From Stereocaulon alpinum (taxonomy: Eukaryota > Ascomycota > Lecanoromycetes > Lecanorales > Stereocaulaceae), in the NCBI GenBank assembly GCA_018257865.1, contig JAEUBA010000119.1, positions 1 to 64,000 on the forward strand: 64,000 bases of DNA, written 5' to 3'. The position numbers and the translations under genes were made by a program. Below, in pieces: positions 39,201-52,372 of this stretch. Every line of letters begins with the position of its first letter. The stretch's first letter is position 1. Under the pieces are notes generated by a model that worked only from the letters and a program-made list of their open reading frames with translations, ran no database searches and had not been told where the DNA came from.

Positions 39201-42200
39201 ATGGATGCCCACAACGATCCCTTTCCACTGTCACTACCCCAATTCGACGAACCAAGAGTCTTTGGAGAAGACATGAATGACGCAATAGGAGAAGGCGGTC
39301 TTGACTTCGTCTCTATGACTTTTGGCTCCCCCGAGAACCACCCGTACTGGGACGACGCAACATCCTATCAGTCACCTGCTAAGTCTAACGGCAACAATGC
39401 ATCTGCGCCAAGGATTGCCATGATGGAAACTTCGCAATCGCCGGAATCTTCATTACCGGACTCTTCATCCTCAGACTCGTCCAATAATCGGCATAGGCGC
39501 AATCACTCTTCAGACTCGTCGCAAATTGGAGCTTTGGGCGCAGATGGAGATATTCAGATGATAGGGAATACACCAGCCCCTAATGGCATACTCATTGGAG
39601 CTGATCCTGCAGAAAATCGGGTCAACGACCAGCCTTTCCCTGCCACAGATGTTGATGTCAGCAATCGCGCTATGGAAAGCCACTTCGACTTCGATAGTGC
39701 TGCTAGCAGCCCCAGCCCACACTCCTATCCAACATCCACGTTCAATAACTCCAGATTAACAGCGTCGATCCAAATACCCTACAGAAGCTCCCAGAAAGCA
39801 GGCTCTGGACATGGACCCGGGCCGTATTCAGGTGCACTAAAAGTAAGCATCCGTGCCTTACACGTACCAAGTGCTCTCAAGCTTCCAAGTCACGTTTATA
39901 TTCATCGGCTAATCTGCGCGCAATCCACAGGGTTCTCGTGAGACGTCCCCTCAATACTCAGCTATGAGGAATCACGACAGTTGGTCACCAGTCGCATGCT
40001 ATACACCCCAATCTTCTATGAATTACTCTGGCCAGTATATCAGTGGTGCTCAATTAAGTGGCTCCCCTCAGGCACCGGATTGGCAATACCCTGTCACAAC
40101 TGTGTCTACCACTCAAAATTTCCCGAGTCAATCAACCATGTTCCCGCAGCCTGCAATGGCCGCGCCCTATGTCTCGCCTGCTGCGCCTCCGGCTCCAGCA
40201 TATGCGCCTAATCTTCACGTCGGCCCACTCCCACCAAAGTCGCGTGTTGAGACCCAGATACCAGTCAAACTGACGTTGTACTCCCCACCACTGGGTATTA
40301 CGAAATTGCATCTGCAGACCTACACAATGTCCAAGTCGAAGCTAGTAGCTAAGCCGACCCCTGAGAAGGCTCTAGATATGCTCGAATTGCATGCAATGCT
40401 AGTTTGCACGAGTGCCATGCACGACCCCGTGAAACGGAAGCGAGCGGTCGATAAGGCTATCGAACTCTCATACGCCGTCAAGCGTGAGGAGCGACGCTCG
40501 TCATCAGGTGATGTTACAACGAAGGAGGACGAGGAGAACAAGCCTCTCAACGGCGGTCCGGTCAAGATATGCATGGGCTGTATCGAGAGGGAACGGAAAC
40601 GGGCAGCTAGGAAGAAGACAAAGAATATTGAGGAAGAGCAGTTATGGCAGAAGGACGAAGCGAAGCGGATTATTGTCTTCAACATACCAGAAGTCAAAGA
40701 ATGGCAACAACCATCGCCGCTCAAAAATGGCGAGAATGTCCAGAGTGACAGCGCTTATACCGATGTGATATTCCACGAGAACGCCTTGCAGGTGGATATA
40801 CCGATGCGAATAGCATGCTATTGTCGCCATCAGGAGGAAAAGGAAGGGTTTCAGTACGTACCAAGCTTTTGTATCTTTGAATGCTTTGACGCTGACCTCC
40901 TACCAGGGTCATATTCACACTTAGAGATTATCAGGATAATTTCGTTGCGCAAACGTTTACAGACCCCATAGTCATCACCGACGATCACAAAACGCATACT
41001 GGCACTGGCATGCCGCCACCTCAAAATGTGATCCTACCCGATACCACGCAATTCGGTGGAGCCGGTTTCTCTCTGCAAGGTGTTAATGGAGCCCATGCGC
41101 GGACGCAATTCAGACACGCTTTCTCGACTACAGATCTGCAAGGAATGCAGCAGCAACAATTTAGCGCACAGCCAAATAAGCCTTTTGCCACGCCTCATAA
41201 CACATCACAGACTACTTCAGCAACCTTGACACCCAAAACTCTCTCACGCCAGGCATCTCCTTCGGCGTCTTCAGGACCGCAATGTAAAAAGCGCAAAACT
41301 AGCACATCTGGGAGGATACGAAACGATCTCACGATGACCAAGTTGCAGACTACACCTGCAACGGCTCTCCCGGATACCGGCATCTTGTCCACCGTTCAAG
41401 TCGTAGGCCCTGGTCCTGGAGCTATACCATATGGAACCGATTATGCTTCTCCTCAAGGGTCCTCTATGACTTCGCAATTCAATACGGGCCCCACCACACC
41501 AAGCACTGCCGATAGTAGCTTCTTCTCTTCTGCGCAGCGGTCCCAAAGCATGGAGAACTTGCCAGGATATCAAGGGATGTTCTCTGCTCCAACCTCAGTT
41601 CGACCTAGCCGCGCACCGAGCCCCACTGCCGCGCCATATAGCAACGGCCTTCCCCACACACATGCACAAAGTCTTACGAATTCTCTCCATTCAGTCCAGC
41701 CCCAGCGCTCTCCAGTGATTCACAAATTGACCCCAGGGGAAGGCCCAAAGTCGGGAGGCATTGAAGTGACTTGCTTGGGAAGTGGCTTTCGTGTGGGGCT
41801 CGAAGTCATGTTTGGAGATGCTCAGGCGACTACAACGACCTATTGGGGAGAGAGCGCTCTTGTGTGCCTTGTTCCCCCGGCTATACAAGCTGGGTCAGTA
41901 CCGGTGACCATCAAACACAACTATACGCAAAGGATACCTTCACCACCAAATAAGCAGGTTTTCTTTAGGTACATTGATGACGAAGAGCAAGAGCTCATGA
42001 AGCATGCCTTGGCCCTAGTCAACAGCAAGTTTTACGGAATTGCACCTGACTCAAGTGACTCCGCCCGTCGAATCATCTCCCAACTCGAGGACAACGCGCA
42101 GTTCCTGGGAGGCTCAAATTACGGTAGCAGCCAACAACGCCAAGTGCACAGCTCAATTGCCACAACATCGGGAACAGCGAATCTAGAGACAACTATGCTC

Positions 42201-43530
42201 AGCTGTCTGAACCTTGTCGATCTCGACGACAGCCCTTATCCGGCTGCAATCAACGCTCAAGGAACGGGTGGACAAAGCATGCTGCATATCAGTGCTTCGC
42301 TTGGCTATTACCGCTTGGTCGCCGGATTGCTTGCGCGAGGAGCGAATCCAGACCTACGGGATAATAATGGGATGTCTCCAATGCATATGGCTTCTCTACG
42401 AGGGCATCTGCAGGTAATTCGCAAACTTCGCTCTGCTGGAGGCGATCCTACTCTGCGAAGTTTGAATGGCTTCACTCCAGCTGATATGGCAACTTCGCAA
42501 CAAGCTCATGATGCGAGCAACGCTGTCGATCATCATCATACAAGGTCCAAGAGCGCCGGGGCAACGCCAGTCTCATATTTGAGCCGATCGAGCAGCATGA
42601 GGTCCGTCAAGTCCTTTGGAGGGGCTCATTCGAGAATAGCTTCAGCTGGAGCTGGGAGCAACTTTATTGATGTTGAAGAATCTGATGAAGAAGGTGTGGT
42701 TGGAAGGTACAAGAGCCAACCAGTAACGCCAGCTCAGGCTTGGGCCAGGTCAAGACGCAACAGCCTCATCACGGAGCAACAGTACTCAAAAGATCAGTCG
42801 CAAGGCGCTCTCACCTCGGACGCTTCATCCCTTGCCATGAATCCCGCTTGGAGGGATCAGCTCTTAGCACAGGTTCAGCAACTACAACACAGCCTTCAGA
42901 GGACCCTTCCAAACTTGCAGATTCCAACCCTGCCACCTATCCCGAATCTTCCGGACTATCAAGCAGTAAGGAAGATAAGCTCGCTTGTTCCTCAACGTAA
43001 TCCACGACCCAGTACTGCGGATGGCAGTATTGGCACTACGAAAGACGCTGATTATCGCTGGTGGGAGCTCTTCTCAGGGTCATCGTCGCCTCCGCCGTAT
43101 GAGGAGATATATCCGGAGAAGACGCATCAGAACCCGAATGACAAAAAGACATCGGCGCTGCTTGCCGCTGGAGAAGCTTTCATGGATCAGAAGTGCGAAC
43201 TTAACTTTGATCAAATCGAGAGTTCCTCTGTGATGGAATCAGTCAATCTGGGAAGTGACAGTTTCACGCGTGAGCAGAAAGCGCAATTGAGAGAAGCTTA
43301 CGCGCGAAAGGTAAAGAAGCTAAGAAGTGATCGAAATTTATTCTTCATTTGGGTAAGCACACGCTGCTGTTCTTACGACAACGGACACTGACATGTTCTA
43401 GCTTCCCCTACTTTTCCTTGTTCTAATGATGATGCTTAAGGACCGAGTACCTCAATGTTTAAAGGCCGCCGGTCAAGCGATTCGCTATGCTCGAGACCGG
43501 TTTCATGAGCGTGCCGTGGAAGTGGTGTGA
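39201..43530 (+). CDS. Mga2/Spt23-like membrane-tethered transcription factor
   Basis: In yeast such factors sit in the ER membrane, sense lipid packing and, after processing, activate the desaturase gene OLE1. Four exons (39201-39842, 39931-40853, 40907-43352, 43402-43530) give 1379 residues with all phases closing. After a disordered acidic/serine-rich N-terminus comes the conserved block beginning TLYSPPLGITKLHLQTYTMS, with CMGCIERERKR, IACYCRHQEEKEGF and, after splicing, VIFTLRDYQDNFVAQ and ITDDHKTHTG. Then an IPT/TIG domain (IHKLTPGEGPKSGGIEVTCL, near residue 790) and two ankyrin repeats (GGQSMLHISASLGYYRLVAG and GMSPMHMASLRGHLQVIRKL, near 980-1050). The last exon completes a C-terminal membrane helix, FFIWLPLLFLVLMMML, with a short tail. 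This architecture is diagnostic. Confidence 0.95.
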
Positions 43531-46500
43531 TTCACGTCAACGAGGCACACGATACCAGCCTTGAATGGAGGCTAAGATTCATGATCAGCGTGGGCGTTGG
43601 CGGTGTGTCGGTTTCACTGTTGGAATTCGTGTCCCAAATTAGGGTGGCAAAGCAGTATGGGCAGTTGTGTATATTTTGACACTGCTCTCTCACGGTTGTC
43701 GGCAGACACTTGTACTTAGGTTTGTTATGCTATGATTATTTGATGCCTCAGTAGCCACGATGCTAGTCTTCCTCTTGAATCCGTCCTGGCCTGCCCAACG
43801 AAAAAATGCCATGTGCTCTGCCCAAAAACACGTATTAGTATCCATGGAACGAGAGCGCCAGCCTTTGTCGACGTCCGTCTATCATAACCCTGTCTGCGAA
43901 CACTGGTAGTATTACAGTACTGTGGACGGCTTACAAAAAAGCATTACGCCCCTGCCATGCATTTAGCGAGGTTCTGGGGTCTTCCCCACAATCACAAACA
44001 GCGTGCTGCATTGCCGTGGTCTTCCGGTTTCCAGGCATTGGTTGTGAGGACAGCATACGGCAAACGTGTACAAGGATTCTCCCAACAAATTTTTTTTTTT
44101 TGGCTGCCATGTACTCTCCCCAAGTCGTAATGTTGGTGGGCGAGATCGGTAGACACAGTATCCTCTGGCCTTTGCGAAACCCTTTGCAGCTCTGCGGGGA
44201 CTCACTGCTCAGAAAGAAATACGTATACAACATCAAGATCGAGCTTGACATCACAGCAAAGTCGAGCTCGTTTTCCGAGTTTCTACCACCCTTACCTTTA
44301 TAACACCGAAAGTTATTTCTACGGAGTCTTCCTACTACTGAAAAAGCCCACCCAACTATGTCGTAACGGCCTCTCATTCCCTCCATGTTATTCTCCCATA
44401 TGGGTTGACTGTAAGGATTACAGATCGAAATAGGAAGCCACTGCCTAGTGGGATGGATTGGTCTCTGTGAGACAGATCTTGATACGACGAGCAGTCGTCT
44501 CTGGCACTCACAACATTCGAAGGAGCTTCTGCCGGTTTCATCGGGAGTCAGCGTCAACATCTATGGATACACGTGGAACAGTGGGGGGATGGACTTGGGA
44601 GGTTTAGCGTGAGCTATTGCTCTCGCAACTTGTCCGAAATGTCACTCCAATAGGCCTGTGAATTGCAGGAGCTGAGCCCCCAATATACATACCGCTAGAG
44701 GAAACACTGCGGCAGCAATACCAGAAGCTCCAAATTCAAGGTCGGCCATCGTAAACGGGACGTAGTAGATGATGAAGCCTTATGGTCGATAATTGCTGCA
44801 ATGTTTCAACGCAGTATAGATATCACGAAGGACATCTGGCTCACTTCGCGGGTTCAATTGATGTTCCGTTTTGCGCAAGCGTTAGGCTGGTGCTAAAGGT
44901 TCTAAGGAGAGAAGAGGATGCTAGTGGCAGCGCTGCTGCTGCTACGAGAGCTCAGTTGGGAATCTCGAACAGCGCAATGACATAGGATGAAATTATCATC
45001 TTGCTCCTTCAATGGAACATGTGAAAGGATAATCCTGTACCATTCAATCCGATGTTGAATGACAGGTTCTCTACCCTGTCGCTTGGGTTCCACTTTGTCG
45101 CTTCTGTTCGTTCTTGCGCCTTCTTAGCCATCACCGGCTTCATCACATGCAGTTTTGCCGTCCATAGCGAGCGCAGCCTGGTGAACTTCGCAGCAGCTGA
45201 TGTCTTCCTAAAATGTCTGCAGCGATACGAGGCGTACTCTGCACGTTTGACATGGGGTTGAGGCTAGCGGATAGACGATGTGTAATGTGGTGATCTAGCA
45301 AGGTATCTGCTGAAGCGAGCTGAGGTGAATTCAGCGAATGACAAGATTAGTGAACCGGTGGTCATGGCTGGGATTGTTGTGGAATTTTTGTGGGGATTGG
45401 TTTCCGGAGGCTGCACTGGGTCAGCGGAAACCAATGGTAATAGGAAAATATAAATATAGATCGTAAAGCAGGTTCAGATTTACGGATCAGCCAAGTATTG
45501 TGATGTTTGAGCATTTGGGAGAAATGACATTTTCTTCTTTTTTTGGATGGGCAGAGTAGGGCCAAGGTGGAAACGTTGCTCCGCAATCAATGCCAATGAA
45601 TATATTCTACCATTTCAAGTTGTATACTGAAACTGTGAGGCCGTAGCCTGGTAAACACGAGTGCTTTAGACTTTAGAGCGTGATGCGTAAAGTTTTCATA
45701 GGCTGGGATTGTGCTCATGGCATGCTAAACAGAGGCCGATTTGTTTAGTGAATATCACTGACTGGCCATCGGCGCCCCAAGTGCTTGCACGAAAGCAAGT
45801 ATCGTGCATAAAGATTAATGCGCGTGATCTGGAAACAATCGGTCCGAGGATTGCATAGTCGGAGGCTCAACGCAACGCCAACGGTTCTGCTGCATCAATC
45901 TGGCAAATGCTGCATTCACCCTAAGCTGATGCATGCTGGAACGGCAGATAAGTGGATGGAGGCTTTCGGGATTCGGGATTCGGGCTTGGTTCCAAGCGAG
46001 CTTCGCAGATTTGACAGGATTCCAGCAACTCGAGTCGCCCCCATAACTTACCGATTAAAGCTATCTTGGAAAATTGTGGACTCTGGAGTAGCCTAGGGGG
46101 GGTGCTAGCATGCGGAAGGGCGGCCGATGTCCCTACAACTAAACTTGAGGCTAAACTCCATCACGTTTACGAGTCATGCAAACTTAATGCTCCATTTCGA
46201 CACCAAGGATGATGGATTGCGGCCAATTGTCCGTTCTGAGTTCCCTTAGATTGTTCTATTTCGTGGTTTCCATCCATATTGCATGGGGGTCGTTTCATGC
46301 GCAAATTGGCAAAAAGGCAGAACACAACGCACGGTGCCTCGATAGCTTTTACTCATGTGGCAGGGGTCTCTTGAAGCAGTGGCCCACCGGAATAGATTCC
46401 TTCGAGTCCTGAACTCCTTTCTCAAAGAATACTCGGAGGAAAGTTGGCTGGGACGGAGAGCGTTCGTGAAAAGCACCGCTGATCGTCAATATAATCAGAC

Positions 46501-47146
46501 TTGAGAGGTTCGGTGCAGAATCTGGCTTGTCGCATGGCCCCACGACCGTTTCAAAGCGTGCAAAGAAAGTTCCTAAAGTTTCTCTGGTAACTAAGCTTCA
46601 TGCCAGAACCCTACCCTGTTGAGCTATTCGGCGAGCATCCGCAGAAGCATCGAGCATCAAGAGGACGGCCAGTAGATTTTGGCCGTTATCTGGATCAGCA
46701 TCAGAGTTCGCACTATGAAAGGGGAGCTAAGCGTCGGTTCGTCGGTTACACCAGAAAGCCCCTCCCCCCCCCTGAAGGCTGAAGCGGGGATGATGGGATG
46801 AGCATTCTTGCGCTGATCATCTACCTGCTTTCCACCGCCTCCCTACCTGACTTCCCTCAGAATGACGAATCTGATCACTCGGCAGCGGTCTCGCTGTAAA
46901 ATAAGAGCGAGATAGATGCTCCCCGCCTGATCTGCGTCGATCTTGATAGACGAGGAGATGATCAGATGAAAGAAGAAGCTGATGCATTGCCATTATCTCA
47001 GACGCACGCAATACACTCATTCTGCAAAGGAATGCCCCTTGAGCTGTCACTATGATGGAGATAAGACTATGACCCTGTGGCTTGAAGTCCCACAACTTTA
47101 ACATAATCGCCATGTTACTACAACAGCTAGCCCCCTTTGAGCACCT
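43531..47146. other. gene-poor stretch, no supported gene
   Basis: About 3.6 kb after the Mga2-like gene. The longest ORF (209 codons, minus, 43,931-44,560) overlaps several shorter ones and has no recognisable domain, biased composition or splice-extended partner. A poly-T run lies at 44,090-44,101. I cannot exclude a lncRNA or a highly spliced gene. Confidence 0.45.
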
Positions 47147-47777
47147 TTAGCACTTAAGCCTCCCGAAGATAAGGGGACTCTTGATTGGGATGCTTTTGAG
47201 GATGCGATCCCGTAAGTGACCCGTAAAAACAAATGGTGTGACTAGTGATGCTGGTAGGCTGTAGTAGCGGGCGCCATTGGTTGGATCTTGAGCTTGGGAC
47301 TGTCCCTGCTTCTTCCGGTCGCTGTGATTCGTGGGTTCTATGGATCCTGTGTTCTTCCAGACGTGCATCAGCGTTGAACTAAAGAAGAGTCCGCTCCTTT
47401 CAGGCCTTTCAGGTGCTGATGTCGCTCCTGCCCTCTCGACTGGCTCCGCTTTATCTTTCCCATTCTCCTCCTCAGGCTGCACGTCGTCAAGCACACGTCG
47501 TGCTCGTGTGTATTGCGACGATTGTCTCTGATTCTTCCTCATAAGACGTGGGAAAGTGGAACAATTTCTCTCTACCCTCTCCTACTTACAATTAGGGTTG
47601 GGCGGCAATAACCCGCCAAATCTCCACGGGAGCCTCTGGTCCCTTCGTCATCACGAAACAGACACCCACTTCTTCGATTGGGACCCAACCATATGAACCG
47701 TTGCCGACACAGACGATAATTGAATTCTTTTTCTTCGCTTCGTGCCAGACATACATTCCCAAGGGACTACGAGCCAT
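47147..47777 (-). CDS. hypothetical protein(s) upstream of veA
   Basis: Two consecutive minus-strand open segments. 47,777-47,592 encodes a 61-residue frame beginning MARSPLGMYVWHEAKKKNSI, and 47,542-47,147 a basic 131-residue frame beginning MRKNQRQSSQYTRARRVLDD. A good donor (AATT|GTAAGT) lies just after the stop of the first, so the pair may be one transcript with an intron downstream of a short ORF, or two unrelated chance ORFs. No family is recognised. The first start is 254 bases from veA in divergent orientation, which is why I list it. Confidence 0.3.
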
Positions 47778-48031
47778 CTTCTCGGGTCCCTAGTCGTGTG
47801 TCTTACGTCCTTCTCGGGTCAGCTCCTCTAGCGATCCAACAACCGCTCCTTCGGAAGACTAACGTCTGACAGCTTCCTTCACCTCGAGTCTCAGCTTCCG
47901 TCGCATTGTGCTCCGTGCTCTCTTTTCAATCGCTCGCCGGTAACATTGCATGACCACGCCATTGTGACTTCTCAAAGGTCAGTCCGACCTATCACCAACA
48001 ATCCACGCCTCGCATCGGCGCAATTGAGGCT
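47778..48031. promoter_or_regulatory. veA 5' leader and promoter
   Basis: This pyrimidine-rich stretch runs up to the veA start. A typical ascomycete leader is likely; no upstream control element is named. Confidence 0.4.
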
Positions 48032-50052
48032 ATGGCGGCCACATTGAAAGTCTCCAATGAGACGGAGAGCTCTATGAGTAGGATCACTAAGGATGGCCGG
48101 CATCTGACCTACGAGGGTACGCAGACTCCACTGCTCGCAAAGGGGACGATTGACTGACTGTACGATAGTAAAAGTGATTCAGCAACCTGAACGTGCCCGC
48201 GCATGTGGTTCGGGAGCGAAGTGTACGTATTTACCAACTCATAGCTTGCATGGCGCCCTGACTGACATCCAATTCAGCTTCTGCCGACCGCCGTCCAGTA
48301 GACCCACCACCGGTCTGTGAGCTGAAAGTGTTTTGAGGGCGAAGGCGATGCCAAAACAGATATAACATTCTCCCATAACGCTAATTTCTTCCTGTTCACG
48401 ACACTGGAGAATGCCCGTCCTATTGCGAAAGGCCGTGTGCCGGTACAACCTCCGACATTTCCAGTCCTGACGGGTTCACCTGTCGCTGGGATGGCATACC
48501 TCGACCGTCCAAGCCCTGCGGGATACTTCATCTTTCCGGACCTCTCAGTGCGTCATGAAGGATTGTATAGACTGGCGTTTAGTCTCTTCGAGGAACTCAA
48601 AGAGTCTAGAGATGCGGACGCTGAACCACCAGAGGGCAGCTCCAACAAAAGAGACGAGCTTTTGAGCAGTAATCCTATGGCACCCAGAGCCCACGTCCAC
48701 TTTCGCTTGGAAGTGAAGTCAACACCTTTCGCGGTGTTCAGTGCGAAGAAATTCCCAGGCCTATCAGAGAGCACACCACTCAGTCGAACGGTTGCCGAGC
48801 AAGGCTGTCGTGTCAGAATCCGTCGTGACGTGCGTATGAGGCGCCGGGACAAAGCTAGCGATGGCTACCAGGACTTCGACGACGACAACGTTGCTTATCC
48901 TCATGCCGATCACTACGGAACACCGCAGCAAGCACCAGACAGGCCACGTTCGATTAGCCATGGAAGCATGGACGCCCAAACACCTTATAGCACAGGCCGT
49001 CGGCCATCGTACCCAGAATACAATTACTTCCCACCGAACGGCCAGCCAGCGAATTTCCAACAGCCTCCGCCGCCTGCACCAGGCCAATCTGCCACCTTCA
49101 ATAATCATTTAAGCTTCGGTGTATCCGCAGCTAATCAGTACGCAACGCCGACATTCCAACTTCCACAGGTCGTCCAGCAACCACCGCAGCACTACGTGCA
49201 AGCCAACAACGGCGTTCAGTACGCCCCCAATCCACATGCACGCCAGATGTCCGTTCCACAAGGCTATAGCTACCATCAACCTCCGCAACAGCTTCCATCT
49301 TATACAAACTACATTCAGCCCCAATTGTCTAGCGATGGTTCGACTTATCGTCCAATGTCTGGAGATCAGCGAACACCTGCTGCTATGACTTTGAACCACC
49401 AATCAAGCATGCCCCAGACTATCAGTCCATACAGTCAGAATCCTCCTGTTCTTCAGCAAGCGTACTACACACAGCAGCCACAACCTGGGTCCAGAACCAC
49501 CACACCCATCAATACAAATACAAATGGACATGGGCCACAACAGCTACCTCCGCTAAGGACCGACAATCTCGAACAACAAATCGCTATTGAACAAAAGTAT
49601 GAAACGAAGCAGGAGCCAAAGTCACCAGCCTCTGCCATGCAAAGGCCTATTGCGCCATCTCCGTCACATTCGTCCAGTTACAACCCTTTCAACTATGCGC
49701 TTCCTCCATCCAACAATCCAATGTCAGCCCGCAACAATACAAAACGCCCCTTCGATACAGTCTTCGACAATAGATCCTTGCAACAGCCGATGTACAGCGG
49801 CATGCGTCCCAGTAGCGCTGATCAAGGCAAGGACCGTGTGCAGATTGAGACGGACGAGGGCGAGCTTGAAGACCTATATGGTGATAATCTCAGTGTAAAA
49901 ACGCTGGTTTACAAACGTGCGGATGGCACTCAACAGGCGAAGAAGTGTCCTAGTCCGATAGACGCGAACGGGTGAGCAGCTGGCCTCTGTTAATCTGCTT
50001 CAACGCAGCCTCTGACTTTTCTAGAAATCGTCGAATACGGCGTGACCATTAG
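48032..50052 (+). CDS. veA: velvet regulator VeA, frameshifted
   Basis: VeA links light response to development and secondary metabolism; in the dark it enters the nucleus and joins VelB and LaeA. Exons are 48032-48116, 48169-48222, 48278-49971 and 50025-50052. The velvet domain spans roughly residues 20-240, with TKDGRHLTYEG, VIQQPERARACGSGAKSSAD, RRPVDPPPVCELKVF, NANFFLFTTLENARP, PAGYFIFPDLSVRHEGLYRL and FPGLSESTPLSRTVAEQGCR. A Gln/Pro-rich disordered region with RPFDTVF follows, then TLVYKRADGTQQAKKCPSP near the C-terminus. The frame breaks once, inside the velvet domain, at a T4 run (48,331-48,334): removing one T turns VF-stop into VFEGEGDAKTDITFSH and gives 619 residues with consistent phases. 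As written it would end after about 65 residues. Confidence 0.93.
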
Positions 50053-52372
50053 TCTGCCACATCATTACTGCATCATATATTCATGCCAGCGACCGACTGC
50101 TCTTGCACTGAGGTACCACTTTCGTTTCGCCCTAGGACCTTTGGAACGATCCCTTCAATCATTGACTCCTGCAATTCTATTTCTGGCTCCGGGAACCTTT
50201 TCGAACACGGACGGCGTTCTTTGTTTCGGTAATGGATGTTTTTTTGCTTATACCTCCACCACATTCTATTTTACACTGATATACCACAATCTACCATTCG
50301 GCTTACATATCGAGGCCCAAAGCACCAATCCATCTTGCCTACCTTCCAGGCTCGGATACATGCCTCATTATCTCTCGGCTCGCATCATGCCATGCATGAA
50401 CCACTCGTTTCTCATGCAGTGGTGCAAAAGTACATTCTTGATTTCAGCTACACAATTTCCCAGCAGCTAGGCTTCTTCGTTACCTGCGTCACCACATCAT
50501 CACCAGTCCCATCATCTGGGCCTTTTTCATTATCTCATGGGCGGCACGATTGTCATGTTTTGGGATTTCATGGATGCGCTAGGGCTGGGTTTCCGTTGGC
50601 TGTGGGTTGTACCTTGGAGGAAGTCGGTCTTTGGGAACTGGTAGATGAGTTGAACTGCATCATCTGCTGGATTGGCTATGCTATATAGGAGCATGATGGG
50701 AGGAACCGATATTTATTAGTGAAACGGGTCTATGCAATATACCATTGTCAAGTTGGATACCTTTGATTCTGCCGTAGCTCTCTTTGACGGCCAGCCTTTG
50801 CACCAGGTGCTGTGTATCCCAGTCATCCTAGCAGCTCACCTCTTTCTCCAGCACCCCACACCCCCCCCACTCCTGAGCCAGCGTTCTCCCAACACAGTGT
50901 CTATTCCAACCGTATAGCTCCACCCTACTACCTACTACTACTACTACTTACTACCTACAGCCTACTCCACCTCGGCAACACAAACACACACACATCCTCC
51001 CCCCTGCATCCTTGCCCGCTCAAACGCACTACACTAGAACCCAGCGCAATTCTGTGATTCATATCGTATAGTCCAGCTTGTATCAATTCTACCCCATCAG
51101 CACCATGTTTTCATTCCTCATCACTTCTGCAGCCCAGGTATAGAAAGTCTTGGAGAAAGTGTTCGTTCAAGAGGGCAGTCGCATTCGCATAGTCGGTGGC
51201 AGGATCAGAAGGTGGGAATTTGGGGTTTGGGGATGGGAATTGGGAATTGGGAATTGGGGGATGGGGGATGGGGGATGGGGGATGGGGGATGGGAATTGGA
51301 AAATGGGAAATGGGGGGTTGAGGTGCTGTGTTAAGATGGGACCATGTGAGACGACACGATCTGGACTTCTAGGGATTATTTGCGGGATAGAACAGCACTC
51401 GCGGGAGGAGATTGTGGTTTAGTTGGAGAAGGTGGGGGAGGACGAGGAGGACGAGGAGGACGAGGAGGTCGCCGAGGTGAGACGGACTAGGTTAGTCTGG
51501 TGTGGGGCGTCAGCGATATTGGGAAAGTAGGAGGGAGGCGGTCATTGGAATGGAAAGCAGGAGAGATAGATGGATCGGATTGGCTGTTTCGAGGCCCATG
51601 GGTAAAGTAGTAGTAAGTAGTACGTAGTACGTAGTCAGCAAGCTCGGAAGAGAGCAGCTTCCAAGCTCGCTCCTCACACAAGGCCGAAAAGACCGAATAA
51701 CTAGCCAGAATCAGGTCCGAATCGAGTTGGGAGAAAACAGCAGCAACAATCCAGGATAACGCTAAAAAAGCTCATGCACCTCAGGAGCCGCCGTTGGCAG
51801 CGGCGAAGGCGGGAAGGATTTCCAGGTTTCATCGAAGGAGGGGAAAACAACTATTTGCTGCTTGCTGCTTGCTACCCGATGACTAGATTCTTACATCATG
51901 TCTTTCTTTATCATATGTACATAAGAGCTCGGGAATTGTTCTATATACACCACTCTATCTGTGGTATCTAAACGCCTTCTATGCACGATATAAATCCAAG
52001 TATCAACTCTCATTGATGCAAAATGTTATGCTAGTCAAGTTCTTTCTATGCTTGAGGGTTCCATGAATAAATCAACGCATAAAGTGGCGCTCGTTGCTGC
52101 TGATAGTCCTCCTACTCAGAACGAAGTGGATGCGAAGATTCTGCCTGGATGGTAGAGTTCCAAAAGGTGAACGTTACTCCTTGGACAATGAATGTCAAGC
52201 CGGGTCACACTAGAGCATTGTCTCCCCCATTCGAGTTGGTGATTTAGAGTACGTATAGAATGTTGTTGTAAGGGCGGTGGAGCCGACGTATGTACAGGTC
52301 TCTTGTTCGATGAAGTGCCTCGTGGACTCGTTCACTCGTTTGTCGCGTTGCTGTATATTGCTGAGGTTCCGT
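50053..52372. other. convergent gene-poor stretch with simple repeats
   Basis: This lies between the 3' ends of veA and the desaturase gene. It contains CTA-type and C-rich simple sequence near 50,860-51,010, the G-rich repeat at 51,220-51,320 and GAGGAC triplet-like repeats near 51,435-51,470. Several plus-strand ORFs of 80-150 codons (50,042-50,688) follow directly after veA and probably lie in its 3' untranslated region. Confidence 0.5.
51210..51320 (+). repeat. G-rich tandem repeat (GGGAATT / GGGGAT)
   Basis: Three copies of GGGAATT are followed by five copies of GGGGGAT and more GGG runs. Many closely spaced G3-G5 tracts on one strand could form G-quadruplexes. The units are 6-7 bases long and it looks like an expanded simple repeat. 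Confidence 0.85.
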